A stretch of DNA of 64,000 bases from Sellimonas caecigallum (GCF_019754295.1 NZ_VIRV01000012.1:1-64000), one strand, 5' to 3'; positions 43,407-53,999 are shown, counted from the first letter of the stretch. The notes: a model not told the origin generated them from the letters alone. Made by a program: numbers and translations.

Positions 43407-44170
43407 TGTTTACAAAAAGGATCATCCCGTGCCTGGATGTCAATAACGGGCGTGTCGTAAAAGGAGTCAATTTCGTAGATCTGAAGGATGCCGGAGATCC
43501 GGTGGAGATCGCGAAGGTGTATGACAGGGAAGGGGCGGACGAGTTGGTGTTTCTTGATATTACAGCTTCATCGGACGCCAGGGCCACAGTCATCGATATG
43601 GTAGAGAAAGTGGCGGAGAACGTTTTCATTCCGTTCACAGTAGGAGGAGGGATCCGCACAGTAGAAGATTTCCGCACTATCCTGCGTGCCGGTGCGGATA
43701 AGATTTCCATCAATTCGTCTGCGATCAACACTCCTGATCTGATCTCGGATGCCGCATACAAATTCGGAAGTCAGTGCGTGGTGGTAGCCATTGATGCAAA
43801 AAGCCGGACGGACGGAAGCGGTTGGAACGTGTACAAAAACGGGGGACGGATCGATACCGGTCTGGATGCAGTAGAATGGGCCATGGAAGCGGAAAAGAGA
43901 GGCGCAGGAGAGATCCTTCTCACAAGTATGGATGGAGACGGGACAAAGGCAGGATATCAGCTTGACTTGACCCGTACGATTGCGGAACATGTGTCGATTC
44001 CTGTCATCGCATCCGGAGGAGCAGGACAGCTTTCACATTTTTACGATGCGCTGAGTGACAAAGGGAAGGCAGATGCAGCGTTGGCCGCATCGCTGTTTCA
44101 CTATAAAGAACTGAAGATCAGAGAAGTGAAGGAATACTTAAAAAGCAGGGGGATCCCTGTCAGATTGTAG
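43406..44170 (+). CDS. hisF: imidazole glycerol phosphate synthase, cyclase subunit HisF
   Basis: The 254-residue (beta/alpha)8 barrel converts PRFAR and ammonia to imidazole glycerol phosphate and AICAR. The catalytic acids are Asp11 ([12 protein letters not shown]) and Asp of the DGDGTKAGY segment (about residue 176). [10 protein letters not shown] and the C-terminal phosphate loop are present. The AICAR it releases is the substrate of the transformylase at the left end of the window, a link in metabolism rather than in gene order. Confidence 0.96.
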   Translation: MFTKRIIPCLDVNNGRVVKGVNFVDLKDAGDPVEIAKVYDREGADELVFLDITASSDARATVIDMVEKVAENVFIPFTVGGGIRTVEDFRTILRAGADKISINSSAINTPDLISDAAYKFGSQCVVVAIDAKSRTDGSGWNVYKNGGRIDTGLDAVEWAMEAEKRGAGEILLTSMDGDGTKAGYQLDLTRTIAEHVSIPVIASGGAGQLSHFYDALSDKGKADAALAASLFHYKELKIREVKEYLKSRGIPVRL

Positions 44171-44194
44171 AGATAAAGGAGCGGAATACATTAT

Positions 44195-44872
44195 ATGGGC
44201 GCAATTCAGAATGACTGGCTTTTGGCCTTGCAGGGGGAATTCAGACAGCCTTATTATAAGAAGCTGTTTCAGACAGTAAACGAGGAGTACCGGACAAGGA
44301 AAATTTTTCCTCCATCGAATGATATTTTTAATGCATTTCATCTTACCCCGCTGAAAGATGTAAAAGTGGTAATCTTAGGTCAGGATCCGTATCACGGAGA
44401 CGGGCAGGCGCATGGACTTTGTTTTTCCGTAAGGCCAGGGGTAGATATCCCGCCGTCCCTTGTCAACATTTACAAGGAGCTTCACGATGATCTCGGATGT
44501 ACGATACCGAATCACGGCTGTCTGACCAAATGGGCCAGACAGGGGGTGCTGCTTTTGAATACCGTGCTTACGGTTCGCGCTCATCAGGCAAATTCCCACA
44601 AGGGGATCGGATGGGAGGAGTTTACTGATGCGGCGATCCGCCAGGTAGACAAACAGGACCGGCCAGTCGTGTTTATCCTGTGGGGAAGACCGGCACAGAT
44701 GAAGCGGGCGATGCTGCACAATCCAAAACATCTGATCCTGGAGGCGCCGCATCCAAGCCCGCTTTCCGCATACAGGGGATTTTTCGGAAGCAGACCGTTC
44801 AGTCAGGCAAATCGTTTTCTGGAGGCCCAGGGAGTAGCGCCGATCGACTGGCAGATCGATCCGATAGAATAG
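44195..44872 (+). CDS. ung: uracil-DNA glycosylase, family 1
   Basis: The 225-residue enzyme removes uracil from DNA in base excision repair. It has the water-activating motif GQDPYHGDGQAHGL (Asp about residue 65), FSVRPGVDIPPSL, the LLLNTVLTV strand and the DNA-intercalation loop HPSPLSAYRGF. Length and motif order are those of the Ung family. GATAAAGGAG precedes the ATG. It starts a run of genes that leads to hflX and addBA. Confidence 0.96.
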   Translation: MGAIQNDWLLALQGEFRQPYYKKLFQTVNEEYRTRKIFPPSNDIFNAFHLTPLKDVKVVILGQDPYHGDGQAHGLCFSVRPGVDIPPSLVNIYKELHDDLGCTIPNHGCLTKWARQGVLLLNTVLTVRAHQANSHKGIGWEEFTDAAIRQVDKQDRPVVFILWGRPAQMKRAMLHNPKHLILEAPHPSPLSAYRGFFGSRPFSQANRFLEAQGVAPIDWQIDPIE

Positions 44873-44891
44873 TGATAAAGGGAGTATGATA

Positions 44892-45263
44892 ATGAGCAGA
44901 AGAACAGAATGTATGGAGACAGAATGTTGTGACTGTCTGGAGCTGCATGGAGACTGCATCAAAAAGGTAGAAGAAAATATGCCAAAGGAGGAGATCCTTA
45001 ACGATCTTGCGGCGCTTTTCAAGGTATTTGGGGATCCGACGAGAGTGAAGATTCTGTATGTGCTGTTTCAGTCGGAACTTTGTGTATGCGATCTTGCAGA
45101 AGTGCTGAATATGTCTCAGTCAGCAATATCCCATCAGCTGCGTGTGCTGAAGCAGATGAAGCTCGTAAAGAACAGAAGAGATGGAAAGACAGTCTTCTAC
45201 TCTCTGGCAGATGATCATATCCAGACGATCATGAATCAGGGAATGGAGCATGTACTGGAGTAG
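44892..45263 (+). CDS. ArsR/SmtB family metal-responsive regulator
   Basis: The 123-residue repressor has the winged-helix core with DPTRVKILYVL and NMSQSAISHQLRVLKQMKLV. The alpha-3 metal motif ELCVCDLAE (Cys-x-Cys) and an N-terminal cysteine group (ETECCDC...GDC) resemble CadC-type cadmium/lead/zinc sensors. Metal binding would release DNA. ATG 44892 lies seven bases after AAAGGGAG. No metal pump gene is adjacent, which is unusual for CadC-like regulators. Confidence 0.88.
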   Translation: MSRRTECMETECCDCLELHGDCIKKVEENMPKEEILNDLAALFKVFGDPTRVKILYVLFQSELCVCDLAEVLNMSQSAISHQLRVLKQMKLVKNRRDGKTVFYSLADDHIQTIMNQGMEHVLE

Positions 45264-45289
45264 AAAGAATAATAAAGGTGGTAGAAAGA

Positions 45290-45826
45290 ATGAAGAGAAA
45301 AGTATCTCTGGCAGCAGTGCTTTTGCTGTCCGGCGCCATCCTGACCGGATGTGCTACACAGATAGAGAAGGGGACGAGCCTTCTGGAAGAGAAAAAGTAC
45401 GAGGAAGCGGCAGAAGCTTTTGAGAAGGCTTCAAAGAAGAGTTCCATGGAAAAGGAAGCCTATAGGGGACTTGGCATCAGCTACTACGAACTGAAACAAT
45501 TTGACAGAGCCAAAGAAGCTTTTGAGACGGCTCTGGAAAAAGGAGCTGAGGAGACTCCTGAGCTTTACGCCATGCTGGGGGCTTCCTGTATGGAGGTCGG
45601 ACAGTATGAAGAGGCGGCTTCCTATTTTGAGAAGGGAAGTCAAAGTGGCGAGATGGAAGATTCGATGAAAAAGGAGATGCTCTTCAATGAGATTTCAGCT
45701 CTGGAGAAGGCCCAAAAGTATGCGGAGGCAAAAGAAAAAGCCGATGCGTACCTGAAGCTTTATCCGGATGACGAGACAGTGCAGAAAGAAGCAGAGTTTT
45801 TATCAACACAGGCGGGGAATGAATGA
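45290..45826 (+). CDS. TPR-repeat lipoprotein
   Basis: The 178-residue protein starts with a lipoprotein signal peptide and the lipobox LTGC. Three to four tetratricopeptide repeats follow (for example YEEAAEAFEKASKK, FDRAKEAFETALEKG and YEEAASYFEKGSQ). TPR proteins act as scaffolds, here at the outer face of the membrane. ATG 45290 is about nine bases after AAAGGTGG. It overlaps hflX by four bases. No specific partner can be named. Confidence 0.85.
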   Translation: MKRKVSLAAVLLLSGAILTGCATQIEKGTSLLEEKKYEEAAEAFEKASKKSSMEKEAYRGLGISYYELKQFDRAKEAFETALEKGAEETPELYAMLGASCMEVGQYEEAASYFEKGSQSGEMEDSMKKEMLFNEISALEKAQKYAEAKEKADAYLKLYPDDETVQKEAEFLSTQAGNE

Positions 45827-47061
45827 TTGATTTTAGTAAGAAAAAAGAAAAAGTAGTTCTTGTGGCAGTGGCGCTTGAGGAGGAAGAGAAGGCAAAGAGT
45901 TCTCTCGAAGAGCTGGAAGAGCTGGTAAAGACTGCAGGCGCAGAGGTAGTAGGGACGGTTATTCAAAATCGCGATGCCATCCACCCGGGAACATATGTCG
46001 GAAGTGGAAAACTGGACGAACTGAAATGGCTTGTGTGGGAAACGGAAGCCGACGGTATCGTCTGCGACGATGAGCTGAGCCCTGCCCAAATCGGAAATCT
46101 GAAAGATGTACTGGACTGTAAGATCATGGACCGGACACTTGTGATCCTGGATATTTTTGCAGGGAGGGCGTCCACGAAAGAAGGAAAGATCCAGGTTGAG
46201 CTGGCTCAGCTAAAGTACCGGCAGTCCAGACTTACAGGGCTTGGAACAAGTCTTTCCAGACTTGGAGGCGGTATCGGGACAAGGGGCCCTGGAGAGAAAA
46301 AGCTGGAGATGGACCGCAGGCTTATAAAAAGCCGGATCGCCCAGCTTAACAGGGAGCTTCAGGATGTCAGGCGGCACCGGGAAGTGACAAGGGAGCAGAG
46401 AAGCAGAAATCATGTGCCGGTGGCGGCTATTGTCGGATACACCAACGCAGGAAAATCCACGCTCCTGAACCAACTGACAGATTCGGATGTGCTGGAGGAA
46501 GATCAGCTTTTTGCAACATTGGATCCGACCACCCGGGCTCTGAAACTTCCGGGAGGGCAGAGGATTCTTTTGACCGATACGGTAGGATTTATCAACAAGC
46601 TTCCGCACAATCTCATCGAAGCTTTTAAAAGTACACTGGAGGAGGCAAAATATGCAGATCTGATCCTCCATGTTGTAGACATGTCAAATCCGCAGATGGA
46701 CGAGCAGATGTATGTGACGTACGAGACGCTGGAAAATCTTGGTGTTTTGAATAAAACTGTCATCACGGTATTCAATAAATGCGACAAGGCGGAACCGGGG
46801 ACGCTTATCCGGGATTTTAAGTCTGATGCAAGAGTCACGGTCTCTGCGCGCACGGGAGAAAATATTCCTAAACTTCTGGATATGTTGGAAGAATGGAGCC
46901 GCGGCAGGAACATGGAGATCAGAAGAGTATATCCGTACAGTGAGGCAGGAAAGATCCAGATTATCCGTGCATATGGGGAAGTGCTGAAAGAGGATTACCG
47001 GGAAGAAGGAATCTATGTGGAAGGCAGTATCCCGAAAGAGTTGTACGGGAAAGTCAATTAG
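45823..47061 (+). CDS. hflX: GTPase HflX
   Basis: HflX is a ribosome-associated GTPase that can split stalled ribosomes. The 412-residue protein has the glycine-rich N-terminal domain (with HPGTYVGSGKLDEL and GGGIGTRGPGEKKLE), then the G domain with P-loop GYTNAGKST (about residue 209), DTVGF, and NKCD. A C-terminal region follows. The start ATG overlaps the preceding gene by four bases. Confidence 0.95.
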   Translation: MIDFSKKKEKVVLVAVALEEEEKAKSSLEELEELVKTAGAEVVGTVIQNRDAIHPGTYVGSGKLDELKWLVWETEADGIVCDDELSPAQIGNLKDVLDCKIMDRTLVILDIFAGRASTKEGKIQVELAQLKYRQSRLTGLGTSLSRLGGGIGTRGPGEKKLEMDRRLIKSRIAQLNRELQDVRRHREVTREQRSRNHVPVAAIVGYTNAGKSTLLNQLTDSDVLEEDQLFATLDPTTRALKLPGGQRILLTDTVGFINKLPHNLIEAFKSTLEEAKYADLILHVVDMSNPQMDEQMYVTYETLENLGVLNKTVITVFNKCDKAEPGTLIRDFKSDARVTVSARTGENIPKLLDMLEEWSRGRNMEIRRVYPYSEAGKIQIIRAYGEVLKEDYREEGIYVEGSIPKELYGKVN

Positions 47062-47072
47062 GAGAACAGAAG

Positions 47073-50000
47073 ATGGCATTACAGTTTATTTTTGGGAGTT
47101 CCGGTTCAGGGAAGTCCCATTCTCTATATCAGAACATCATAAAGGAAGCGCTGGAAAATCCGGAGAAGACATATCTTGTCCTTGTGCCGGAGCAGTTTAC
47201 GATGCAGACACAGAAAGACCTGGTCATGGCACATCCGGGACATGCCATTTTAAATATCGATGTACTGAGTTTTGGGCGGCTGGCCTACCGTGTCATGGAA
47301 GAGACAGGAGGAAACCAAAAGATCGTCCTGGACGATGAAGGGAAAAATCTCATTCTGCGGAAGATTGCAGGAGACTGTGAGGAGGAGCTTACCGTACTGA
47401 AAGGAAACCTGAAAAAGCAGGGATACATCAGTGAAGTCAAATCTGTCATCTCGGAATTTACGCAGTACGATATTCGGGAAGAAACGATCGACCGTATGAT
47501 GGAGGAGGCAGGAAAAGGAAGTTCCCTTTATTACAAACTTTCCGATATGAAAAAGGTCTACAAGGGATTTTACCAGTATCTGGAAGAAAAATATATCACA
47601 AAGGAAGAACTTCTGGATGTCCTGTGCGGCAGGGTGTCCGGATCAGATATGTTGAAGGGGAGTGTCGTCGCGCTGGATGGATTTACGGGATTTACTCCGG
47701 TACAGAACCGCCTTGTGAGGGAGTTTTTAAGACTCTGTGAGGATGTCAGAGTGACCGTCACGATACCTGCGGATGAAGATCCATATGTGTACCGGGGACC
47801 GTATCAGCTCTTTTCCATGAGTAAGGAGATGACATCCAAGCTTCTTTCCATCTGCAAAGAGGAAGGGATCCATGTGAAAGATCCGGTTGTTTTGGACGGG
47901 AAGATCCCATACCGTTTTCGGGAAAATTCAGCTCTGGCTTTTCTGGAAAATCATTTATTCCGCTATCATAGAGCGGTGTACGAAAAGCAGCAGAGTGCTG
48001 TCCGGATCCATTGTGCATCAGACCCGAAACAAGAGACAGAGGCAGCGGCACAGGAAATCCGCAGACTTGTGCGGAAGGAAGGCTATCGCTACCGGGATAT
48101 CGCGGTAATCGCAAGTGATCTTGAAATCTACTCGGATCAGATTCGAACGGTTTTTTCCCGGTATGGTATCCCGGTGTTTGCAGACCAAAAGAGAAGTGTA
48201 CTTTTAAATCCTTTTGTGGAATATGTAAGAAGCGCAGTCTCCATGGTGCAGAAGCGTTTTACATGTGAGAGTGTGTTTCGGTTTCTGAGGACAAACCTGA
48301 CAGGGTTTACTTTTGAGGAAGTTGACGAGTTAGAAAATTATGTCCTTGCGATGGGGATCAGAGGTTACAAAAGATGGCAGGAAAAATGGGTGCGAAAGAC
48401 GCGGGGGATGGATGAGGATGGACTTTTGAGAGTCAATCACCTGAGAGTCCGATTTGTGGAAAAAGTGGATTCCCTCGTTTTTGTACTGAGACAGCCGCGG
48501 AAAACGGTTGTGGATATCACGCGGGCACTGTATGAGTTTCTCGTAAAAGAAGAATTGCAAAGACAGTTAAGAGAACAGGAAAAGCGGTTTGAGGAGCAAG
48601 GGAAGCTTGCACTTGCCAAAGAATACTCTCAGGTATACCGGATCGTCATTGAACTTTTCGACAAGTTTGCAGCGCTTCTCGGGGATGAAAGGGTTACGCT
48701 GGAAGAGTACTGTGATCTCCTGGATGCAGGACTACAGGAGGCCAAAGTCGGAGTTATACCACCTGGGACGGATGAAGTAGTAGCCGGAGATATCGAACGT
48801 ACGAGAATCAAAGATATCCGTGCGCTTTTTTTCCTCGGAGCAAACGACACTCTTCTTCCCGGGAAGATGGGTGCAGGGGGGATCTTGTCCGAGTATGACA
48901 GAGAAAAGATAAAGGAAGCGGATATCAAGCTTTCGCCGGGAGGCAAAGAGAAGACTTATATACAGAAATTTTATCTTTACATGAATCTCACAAAGCCTTC
49001 AGACAGGCTGTACATCTTCTTTTCCAATGTATCTTCCGACGGGAAGTCCCTTCGGCCGGCATATCTTGTGCAGGATCTGAGAAAATTGTATCCAAAGCTT
49101 TCTGTCGTGAGGGAAGATGAAAGGACGCTTGCAGAGACAGAACTGACGAGAGAGACTGGAATTCAGGCACTGATAAAAGTTATGCAGGAAGATGAGGGGA
49201 TGGAAAGGGCAGACTGGAAAGAACTTTATGCTTGGTACGAGCGTCGAGATGAAACCCGGACACGCATCGAATCGGTGCTGGATGCATATTTCGGAAACAA
49301 GAGGGAAGACGGGATCAAAGAGCAGACGGCCAAACTCCTCTATGAGGAGAATATAGAAAGCGGAGTGACAAGGCTGGAGAGGTATGCTGCATGTGCATTT
49401 GCGCATTTTATGGCGTACGGACTCCGCCTCAATGAGCGGCAGGAATACGAATTCCGGCCCCTGGATTGGGGGAACATTTTCCACCGCGCCATGGAACATG
49501 TGGCAAAAAAACTTGCGCGCATGGAACTTTCAGACGGAGAACTGCCGGATGATGTGCGTGTGAGGATTGCAGAAGAGAGCGTGGAGGAAAGCATCGTGGA
49601 TTATGAAAATACAGTCCTCTACAGCACGAAACGGAGAGAATACCTGATCACAAGGATGAAGCGTCTGGTCGAACGGACCGTATGGGCATTGCTAAAGCAG
49701 CAAAAAAGGGGGGATTTTGTTCAGACCGGAGCGGAAGTCAGGTTTGAAGGAGGAAAGATCGACCGTATCGATACATGTGAAACAGACGATCAGGTTTATG
49801 TGAAAGTGACAGATTATAAGACGGGATCGAAATCATTTGATATCGCTTCTTTTTATTATGGGATCCAACTTCAGCTTACCGTTTACATGAATGCAGCGCT
49901 GGAGATAGAAAAGAGGAGGCATCCGGGAAAAGAAGTGATTCCGGCCGGCATTTTTTATTACAAGATGCAGGATCCTATCGTTGAGAAGACGAAGGCAGAG

Positions 50001-50423
50001 AATCTGGAGGAGGCCATTTTAAAAGAGCTTCGCCCGGACGGACTGATCAATGCGGATCCGGAGGTTTACAGGCATTTCGACCGAGAAGTGCAGGGAAGTT
50101 CTCTTGCTGCTCCGTTTGGAGTCAACAAAGACGGAAGTCTGAAAAAGACGTCAAAAGCGGCCACAGGGGAAGAGTTTGCCCTCCTGTCCCGTTATACGAA
50201 GCGCAAGACAGAAAACTTAAAGGAAGAGATCCTGAAGGGAAGGACAGAGGCAAAGCCATACGAACTTGGCACAATGACAGGCTGTGCGTATTGTCCGTAC
50301 CAGAATATCTGTGGGTTTGACGAGCGGCTTTCAGAGTGTACTTACAGGGAGCTTGCCGCCATGAAACGGGATGAAGCGTTCCAAAAAATCCGAGAGGAAC
50401 TGGAAGAGGAAGGAGACAAGTAG
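47073..50423 (+). CDS. addB: AddB helicase-nuclease subunit
   Basis: AddB pairs with AddA to process double-strand breaks for recombination. The 1116-residue protein has Walker A GSSGSGKSHS at the N-terminus and an inactivated helicase core. The C-terminal nuclease has KVTDYKTGSK. Four cysteines that would hold a 4Fe-4S cluster are visible, one in RYAACAFAH and three in MTGCAYCPYQNICGF. GAGAACAGAAG precedes the ATG; the start is supported by the P-loop position. The addA gene begins three bases after its stop. Confidence 0.95.
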   Translation: MALQFIFGSSGSGKSHSLYQNIIKEALENPEKTYLVLVPEQFTMQTQKDLVMAHPGHAILNIDVLSFGRLAYRVMEETGGNQKIVLDDEGKNLILRKIAGDCEEELTVLKGNLKKQGYISEVKSVISEFTQYDIREETIDRMMEEAGKGSSLYYKLSDMKKVYKGFYQYLEEKYITKEELLDVLCGRVSGSDMLKGSVVALDGFTGFTPVQNRLVREFLRLCEDVRVTVTIPADEDPYVYRGPYQLFSMSKEMTSKLLSICKEEGIHVKDPVVLDGKIPYRFRENSALAFLENHLFRYHRAVYEKQQSAVRIHCASDPKQETEAAAQEIRRLVRKEGYRYRDIAVIASDLEIYSDQIRTVFSRYGIPVFADQKRSVLLNPFVEYVRSAVSMVQKRFTCESVFRFLRTNLTGFTFEEVDELENYVLAMGIRGYKRWQEKWVRKTRGMDEDGLLRVNHLRVRFVEKVDSLVFVLRQPRKTVVDITRALYEFLVKEELQRQLREQEKRFEEQGKLALAKEYSQVYRIVIELFDKFAALLGDERVTLEEYCDLLDAGLQEAKVGVIPPGTDEVVAGDIERTRIKDIRALFFLGANDTLLPGKMGAGGILSEYDREKIKEADIKLSPGGKEKTYIQKFYLYMNLTKPSDRLYIFFSNVSSDGKSLRPAYLVQDLRKLYPKLSVVREDERTLAETELTRETGIQALIKVMQEDEGMERADWKELYAWYERRDETRTRIESVLDAYFGNKREDGIKEQTAKLLYEENIESGVTRLERYAACAFAHFMAYGLRLNERQEYEFRPLDWGNIFHRAMEHVAKKLARMELSDGELPDDVRVRIAEESVEESIVDYENTVLYSTKRREYLITRMKRLVERTVWALLKQQKRGDFVQTGAEVRFEGGKIDRIDTCETDDQVYVKVTDYKTGSKSFDIASFYYGIQLQLTVYMNAALEIEKRRHPGKEVIPAGIFYYKMQDPIVEKTKAENLEEAILKELRPDGLINADPEVYRHFDREVQGSSLAAPFGVNKDGSLKKTSKAATGEEFALLSRYTKRKTENLKEEILKGRTEAKPYELGTMTGCAYCPYQNICGFDERLSECTYRELAAMKRDEAFQKIREELEEEGDK

Positions 50424-50426
50424 CAG

Positions 50427-53400
50427 ATGGGAGTGTCATGGACAAAAGAGCAGCAGCAGGTTATTTCTCTGAGAAATAGAAATATTTTAGTCTCCGCAGC
50501 AGCAGGTTCGGGCAAGACGGCAGTACTCGTGGAGAGAATCATAACGAGGCTTACGGATGAAAAGAGCCCTCTGGACGTGGATCGGCTTTTGGTCGTTACA
50601 TTTACTGAGGCGGCAGCGGCGGAGATGAAAGAGAGGATCCGAGGGGCCATCGAGAAAAAGCTGGAAGAGGATCCGGAAAATGTACATTTGCAGCGTCAGG
50701 CGACAATGATCCACCATGCGCAGATCACAACGATCCACAGTTTCTGTCTTTCCGTCATCAAAGACTATTTCCATACGATCGATCTGGAGCCGGGATTTCG
50801 GACAGCTGAGGAAGGAGAACGAAAACTTCTCATGCAGGAAGTCATGGAAGAACTTTTGGAGAAAGCGTATGAGGAAGCTTCAGAGCCATTCCTGTTTTTT
50901 GCTGAAGCCATGGCTCCCGGAAGAGATGACAAAAAACTGGAAGAACTGATCTTTGAACTCTACGAATTTTCAAGGAGCAATCCAAAACCGGAGGAGTGGC
51001 TTGAACAGTGTGCGGTAAGCTATGAGAAAGCAGGAACCTGCAAATGGGATGAACTTTCGTTTGTGCAGTGTGCGGCAAAGAATACGTGCAAGTATCTGGA
51101 AGATATGGAGGAAAGCCTCCTGTTTGCCAAGTCTGTCTGCCAGGAAGCAGATGGGCCGGCGGTATATGAAAAGGTTATTGATTCCGATATCGGCAAGATC
51201 CGGGATTTTTCTTCTGCCGACGGATTCACGGAACTTCAGAAAAAAATGGCAGGATTGAAATTTGATCGCCTTCCATCCAACAGGGATCCGTCTGTGTCGG
51301 AAGAAAAGGCAGAGCTTGTAAAAAAATTAAGGGACCAGGTCAAAAAAGAAATATCCAGCCTGAAAGAACAGTATTTTCAGGAGCCGGCCATGGAGCTCCA
51401 AAAGGATATGGAGATGGCTGCCCCTGTGGCCCGTGAGCTTGTTCGGCTGACGATTCTTTTTGCAAGGGCATTTGAAGAAAAGAAGCAAGAACGGAACATG
51501 ATCGATTTCAGTGATATGGAACAGTATGCACTGAGAATCCTGGAACATGAAGAGGTGGCAGACGAATTCCGGGACAGATTCGAGGAAGTCATGATCGACG
51601 AATACCAGGACAGCAATCTCATTCAGGAGACATTGCTGATGCAGATTTCCAGGATGAAAAGAGGGCAGTACAATGTATTCATGGTAGGAGATGTAAAGCA
51701 GAGTATCTACAGTTTCCGATTGTCCAGACCGGAACTTTTTATGGAGAAATATGAGTCCTATTCCATGGAAGACGGAAAGGAACAGCGGATCGATCTGCAT
51801 AAAAATTTCCGAAGCAGAAGAGAAGTACTTGATGCGATCAATTTTCTGTTTTATCAAATTATGACAAAGGAACTTGGGAAAATTCAGTACGATGAAAATG
51901 CGGCCCTGTATGTGGGAGCCACTTTCGAAGAGGCGAAAGATTGCGAAACCGAACTGCTTCTCATAGAAGAAGGGGAAGAGCTTCCGGCAAGAGAGCTGGA
52001 GGCAAGAGCTGTGGCGGCGAAAATCAAGGATATCGTAAAGCATGGGCAGGTCAAAGATAAAGAGACCGGACGATACCGAAATGCTTCCTACAAAGATATT
52101 GTGATCCTTCTCAGAAGTCTCCAGGGATGGAGCGACGTGTTTGCCAAAGTGTTGAGCGAACAGGGAATTCCCACATACAGTGGGACAAAAGAAGGATATT
52201 TCAAGACGAGGGAGATCGGACTTCTGCTTGATTATCTTCGGGTGCTGGACAACGAAAAGCAGGATCTGCCGCTTACGGCAGTGCTTACGTCTGTTTTTGG
52301 AAAGATGACAGATGAGGAGCTGGCACAGATCCGCCTGGCCTACCCAAATCTTCCATACCATGAGGCAGTGTCACGATACAGACAGGAACATGAAAACAAG
52401 AAACTGCAGGAATTTTACGATATGCTGAGAAGATTTCGGGAAAAAGTTCCGTATACGGCCATGCATGAGCTTCTGGAAGAGCTTGTGACAGAAACAGGAT
52501 ACAGGGATCATATTCTCGCCATGCCGGGAGGGATCCAGCGGAGCGCCAACCTGGATATGCTGATAGAAAAAGCGAAGGCTTTTGAAAGCTCCAGCTACAA
52601 AGGCCTTTTTCACTTTATCCGTTATATAGAGCAGCTGAAAAAATACGATATCGACTACGGGGAAGCCATCACAATGGATGAAAATGCAGACACTGTCCGG
52701 ATCATGAGTATCCACAAGAGTAAAGGACTGGAATTTCCTGTCGTAATCGCAGCCGGGATGGGAAAGAGGTTCAATCTTCAGGATATTACGAGAAAAGTTG
52801 TGATCCATCAGGATTTTGGGATTGGACTTGACGCAGTCTATCTCAAAGAGCGGATGCAGACAGCTTCCTTTTTAAAGAAAGTTATTCAAAAAGAAATCCG
52901 GCTGGAAAATCTCGGCGAAGAACTTCGGGTGCTGTATGTGGCGCTCACAAGGGCAAAGGAAAAACTCATCATGACAGGTGTCGTGGGTAATGCGGCGGAA
53001 AGTCTGCAAAAATATGAACGGATCCGGAGACGGGAAGTACTCCCACTCTCTTTTGGAACTCTTGCATCAGCAGGAACTTATCTGGACTTTCTTCTTCCGG
53101 CGATGGTACGCCTGGAAGACAGGAAGCGAAACGGGGAAGAAATTCCACTTCGCATGGATGTGATCAGTGAAAAAGAGATTCTTCTGGAGACCAGTCTGGA
53201 AGAAGTGCAAAAGCAGATCACAAGGGAAGATATCCGAGCAATGGATATTCATACTGTGTATGATTCACAGATGAAAGAGAAACTTTCGGAGTCATTTTCC
53301 TTTTGCTATCCGTACCTGGAAGAGAGCGGATGGAGCAGAAAATTTACGGTGTCGGAATTGAAACGAAGAGCGTATGAGCCGGAGACAGCAAAGGAAGAGA

Positions 53401-53990
53401 CAGACGGGGAGCAGCTCTACAAAGAGGATCCGGAGGATATCATTCCGGCATTTATGAAGGAAGAAGTGGCTGTAGAGGGAGCTTCCAGGGGGACAGCCTA
53501 CCATCGGATACTGGAACTTTTGGACTTCACAGCAACATATACGGAGAAAGAACTCAACACCGCCATCGCATCTTTTGTAAAAGAAAATAAAATTACAGAT
53601 GAGGCGGCAAAAGCAGTTGGGAGAAAAGGGATCCTTACATTTCTTGGCTCGGAATGTGCCGGGCGCATCAGAAAAGCAGCTCTTGAAGGAAAACTAAAAA
53701 AAGAGCAGCCATTTGTCTTTGGAATTCCGGCCAGTCGAATCTATGATGTGTCGGAAGGGAACGAAGAGACGATTCTGATACAGGGAATCATTGATCTTTA
53801 TTTTGAGGAAGACGGGGAGATTGTTCTGCTGGATTATAAAACAGACTGGGTCAAAAAAGAAGAGGAACTAAGAGAAAAGTACCGTATTCAGTTGGATTAT
53901 TATGCGGAGGCTCTGGAAAAAAGCCTGGGAAAAAAAGTAAAGGAAAAAATCATTTATTCCTTTGCTCTTCGAAAAGAGATACGGGTATAG
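50427..53990 (+). CDS. addA: AddA helicase-nuclease subunit
   Basis: The 1187-residue UvrD-type helicase unwinds DNA ends and its C-terminal nuclease degrades them. Walker A is AAAGSGKTAVLVERI (about residue 28). DEYQDSN, the VGDVKQSIYSFR motif, the RIMSIHKSKGLEF motif and the YVALTRAKEKL motif are in order. The C-terminal nuclease has LLDYKTDWVKK. It is the full-length partner of AddB. GGAAGGAG lies before the start. It is co-transcribed with addB and a DUF1294 gene. Confidence 0.96.
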   Translation: MGVSWTKEQQQVISLRNRNILVSAAAGSGKTAVLVERIITRLTDEKSPLDVDRLLVVTFTEAAAAEMKERIRGAIEKKLEEDPENVHLQRQATMIHHAQITTIHSFCLSVIKDYFHTIDLEPGFRTAEEGERKLLMQEVMEELLEKAYEEASEPFLFFAEAMAPGRDDKKLEELIFELYEFSRSNPKPEEWLEQCAVSYEKAGTCKWDELSFVQCAAKNTCKYLEDMEESLLFAKSVCQEADGPAVYEKVIDSDIGKIRDFSSADGFTELQKKMAGLKFDRLPSNRDPSVSEEKAELVKKLRDQVKKEISSLKEQYFQEPAMELQKDMEMAAPVARELVRLTILFARAFEEKKQERNMIDFSDMEQYALRILEHEEVADEFRDRFEEVMIDEYQDSNLIQETLLMQISRMKRGQYNVFMVGDVKQSIYSFRLSRPELFMEKYESYSMEDGKEQRIDLHKNFRSRREVLDAINFLFYQIMTKELGKIQYDENAALYVGATFEEAKDCETELLLIEEGEELPARELEARAVAAKIKDIVKHGQVKDKETGRYRNASYKDIVILLRSLQGWSDVFAKVLSEQGIPTYSGTKEGYFKTREIGLLLDYLRVLDNEKQDLPLTAVLTSVFGKMTDEELAQIRLAYPNLPYHEAVSRYRQEHENKKLQEFYDMLRRFREKVPYTAMHELLEELVTETGYRDHILAMPGGIQRSANLDMLIEKAKAFESSSYKGLFHFIRYIEQLKKYDIDYGEAITMDENADTVRIMSIHKSKGLEFPVVIAAGMGKRFNLQDITRKVVIHQDFGIGLDAVYLKERMQTASFLKKVIQKEIRLENLGEELRVLYVALTRAKEKLIMTGVVGNAAESLQKYERIRRREVLPLSFGTLASAGTYLDFLLPAMVRLEDRKRNGEEIPLRMDVISEKEILLETSLEEVQKQITREDIRAMDIHTVYDSQMKEKLSESFSFCYPYLEESGWSRKFTVSELKRRAYEPETAKEETDGEQLYKEDPEDIIPAFMKEEVAVEGASRGTAYHRILELLDFTATYTEKELNTAIASFVKENKITDEAAKAVGRKGILTFLGSECAGRIRKAALEGKLKKEQPFVFGIPASRIYDVSEGNEETILIQGIIDLYFEEDGEIVLLDYKTDWVKKEEELREKYRIQLDYYAEALEKSLGKKVKEKIIYSFALRKEIRV

Positions 53991-53999
53991 GAGGAACAG

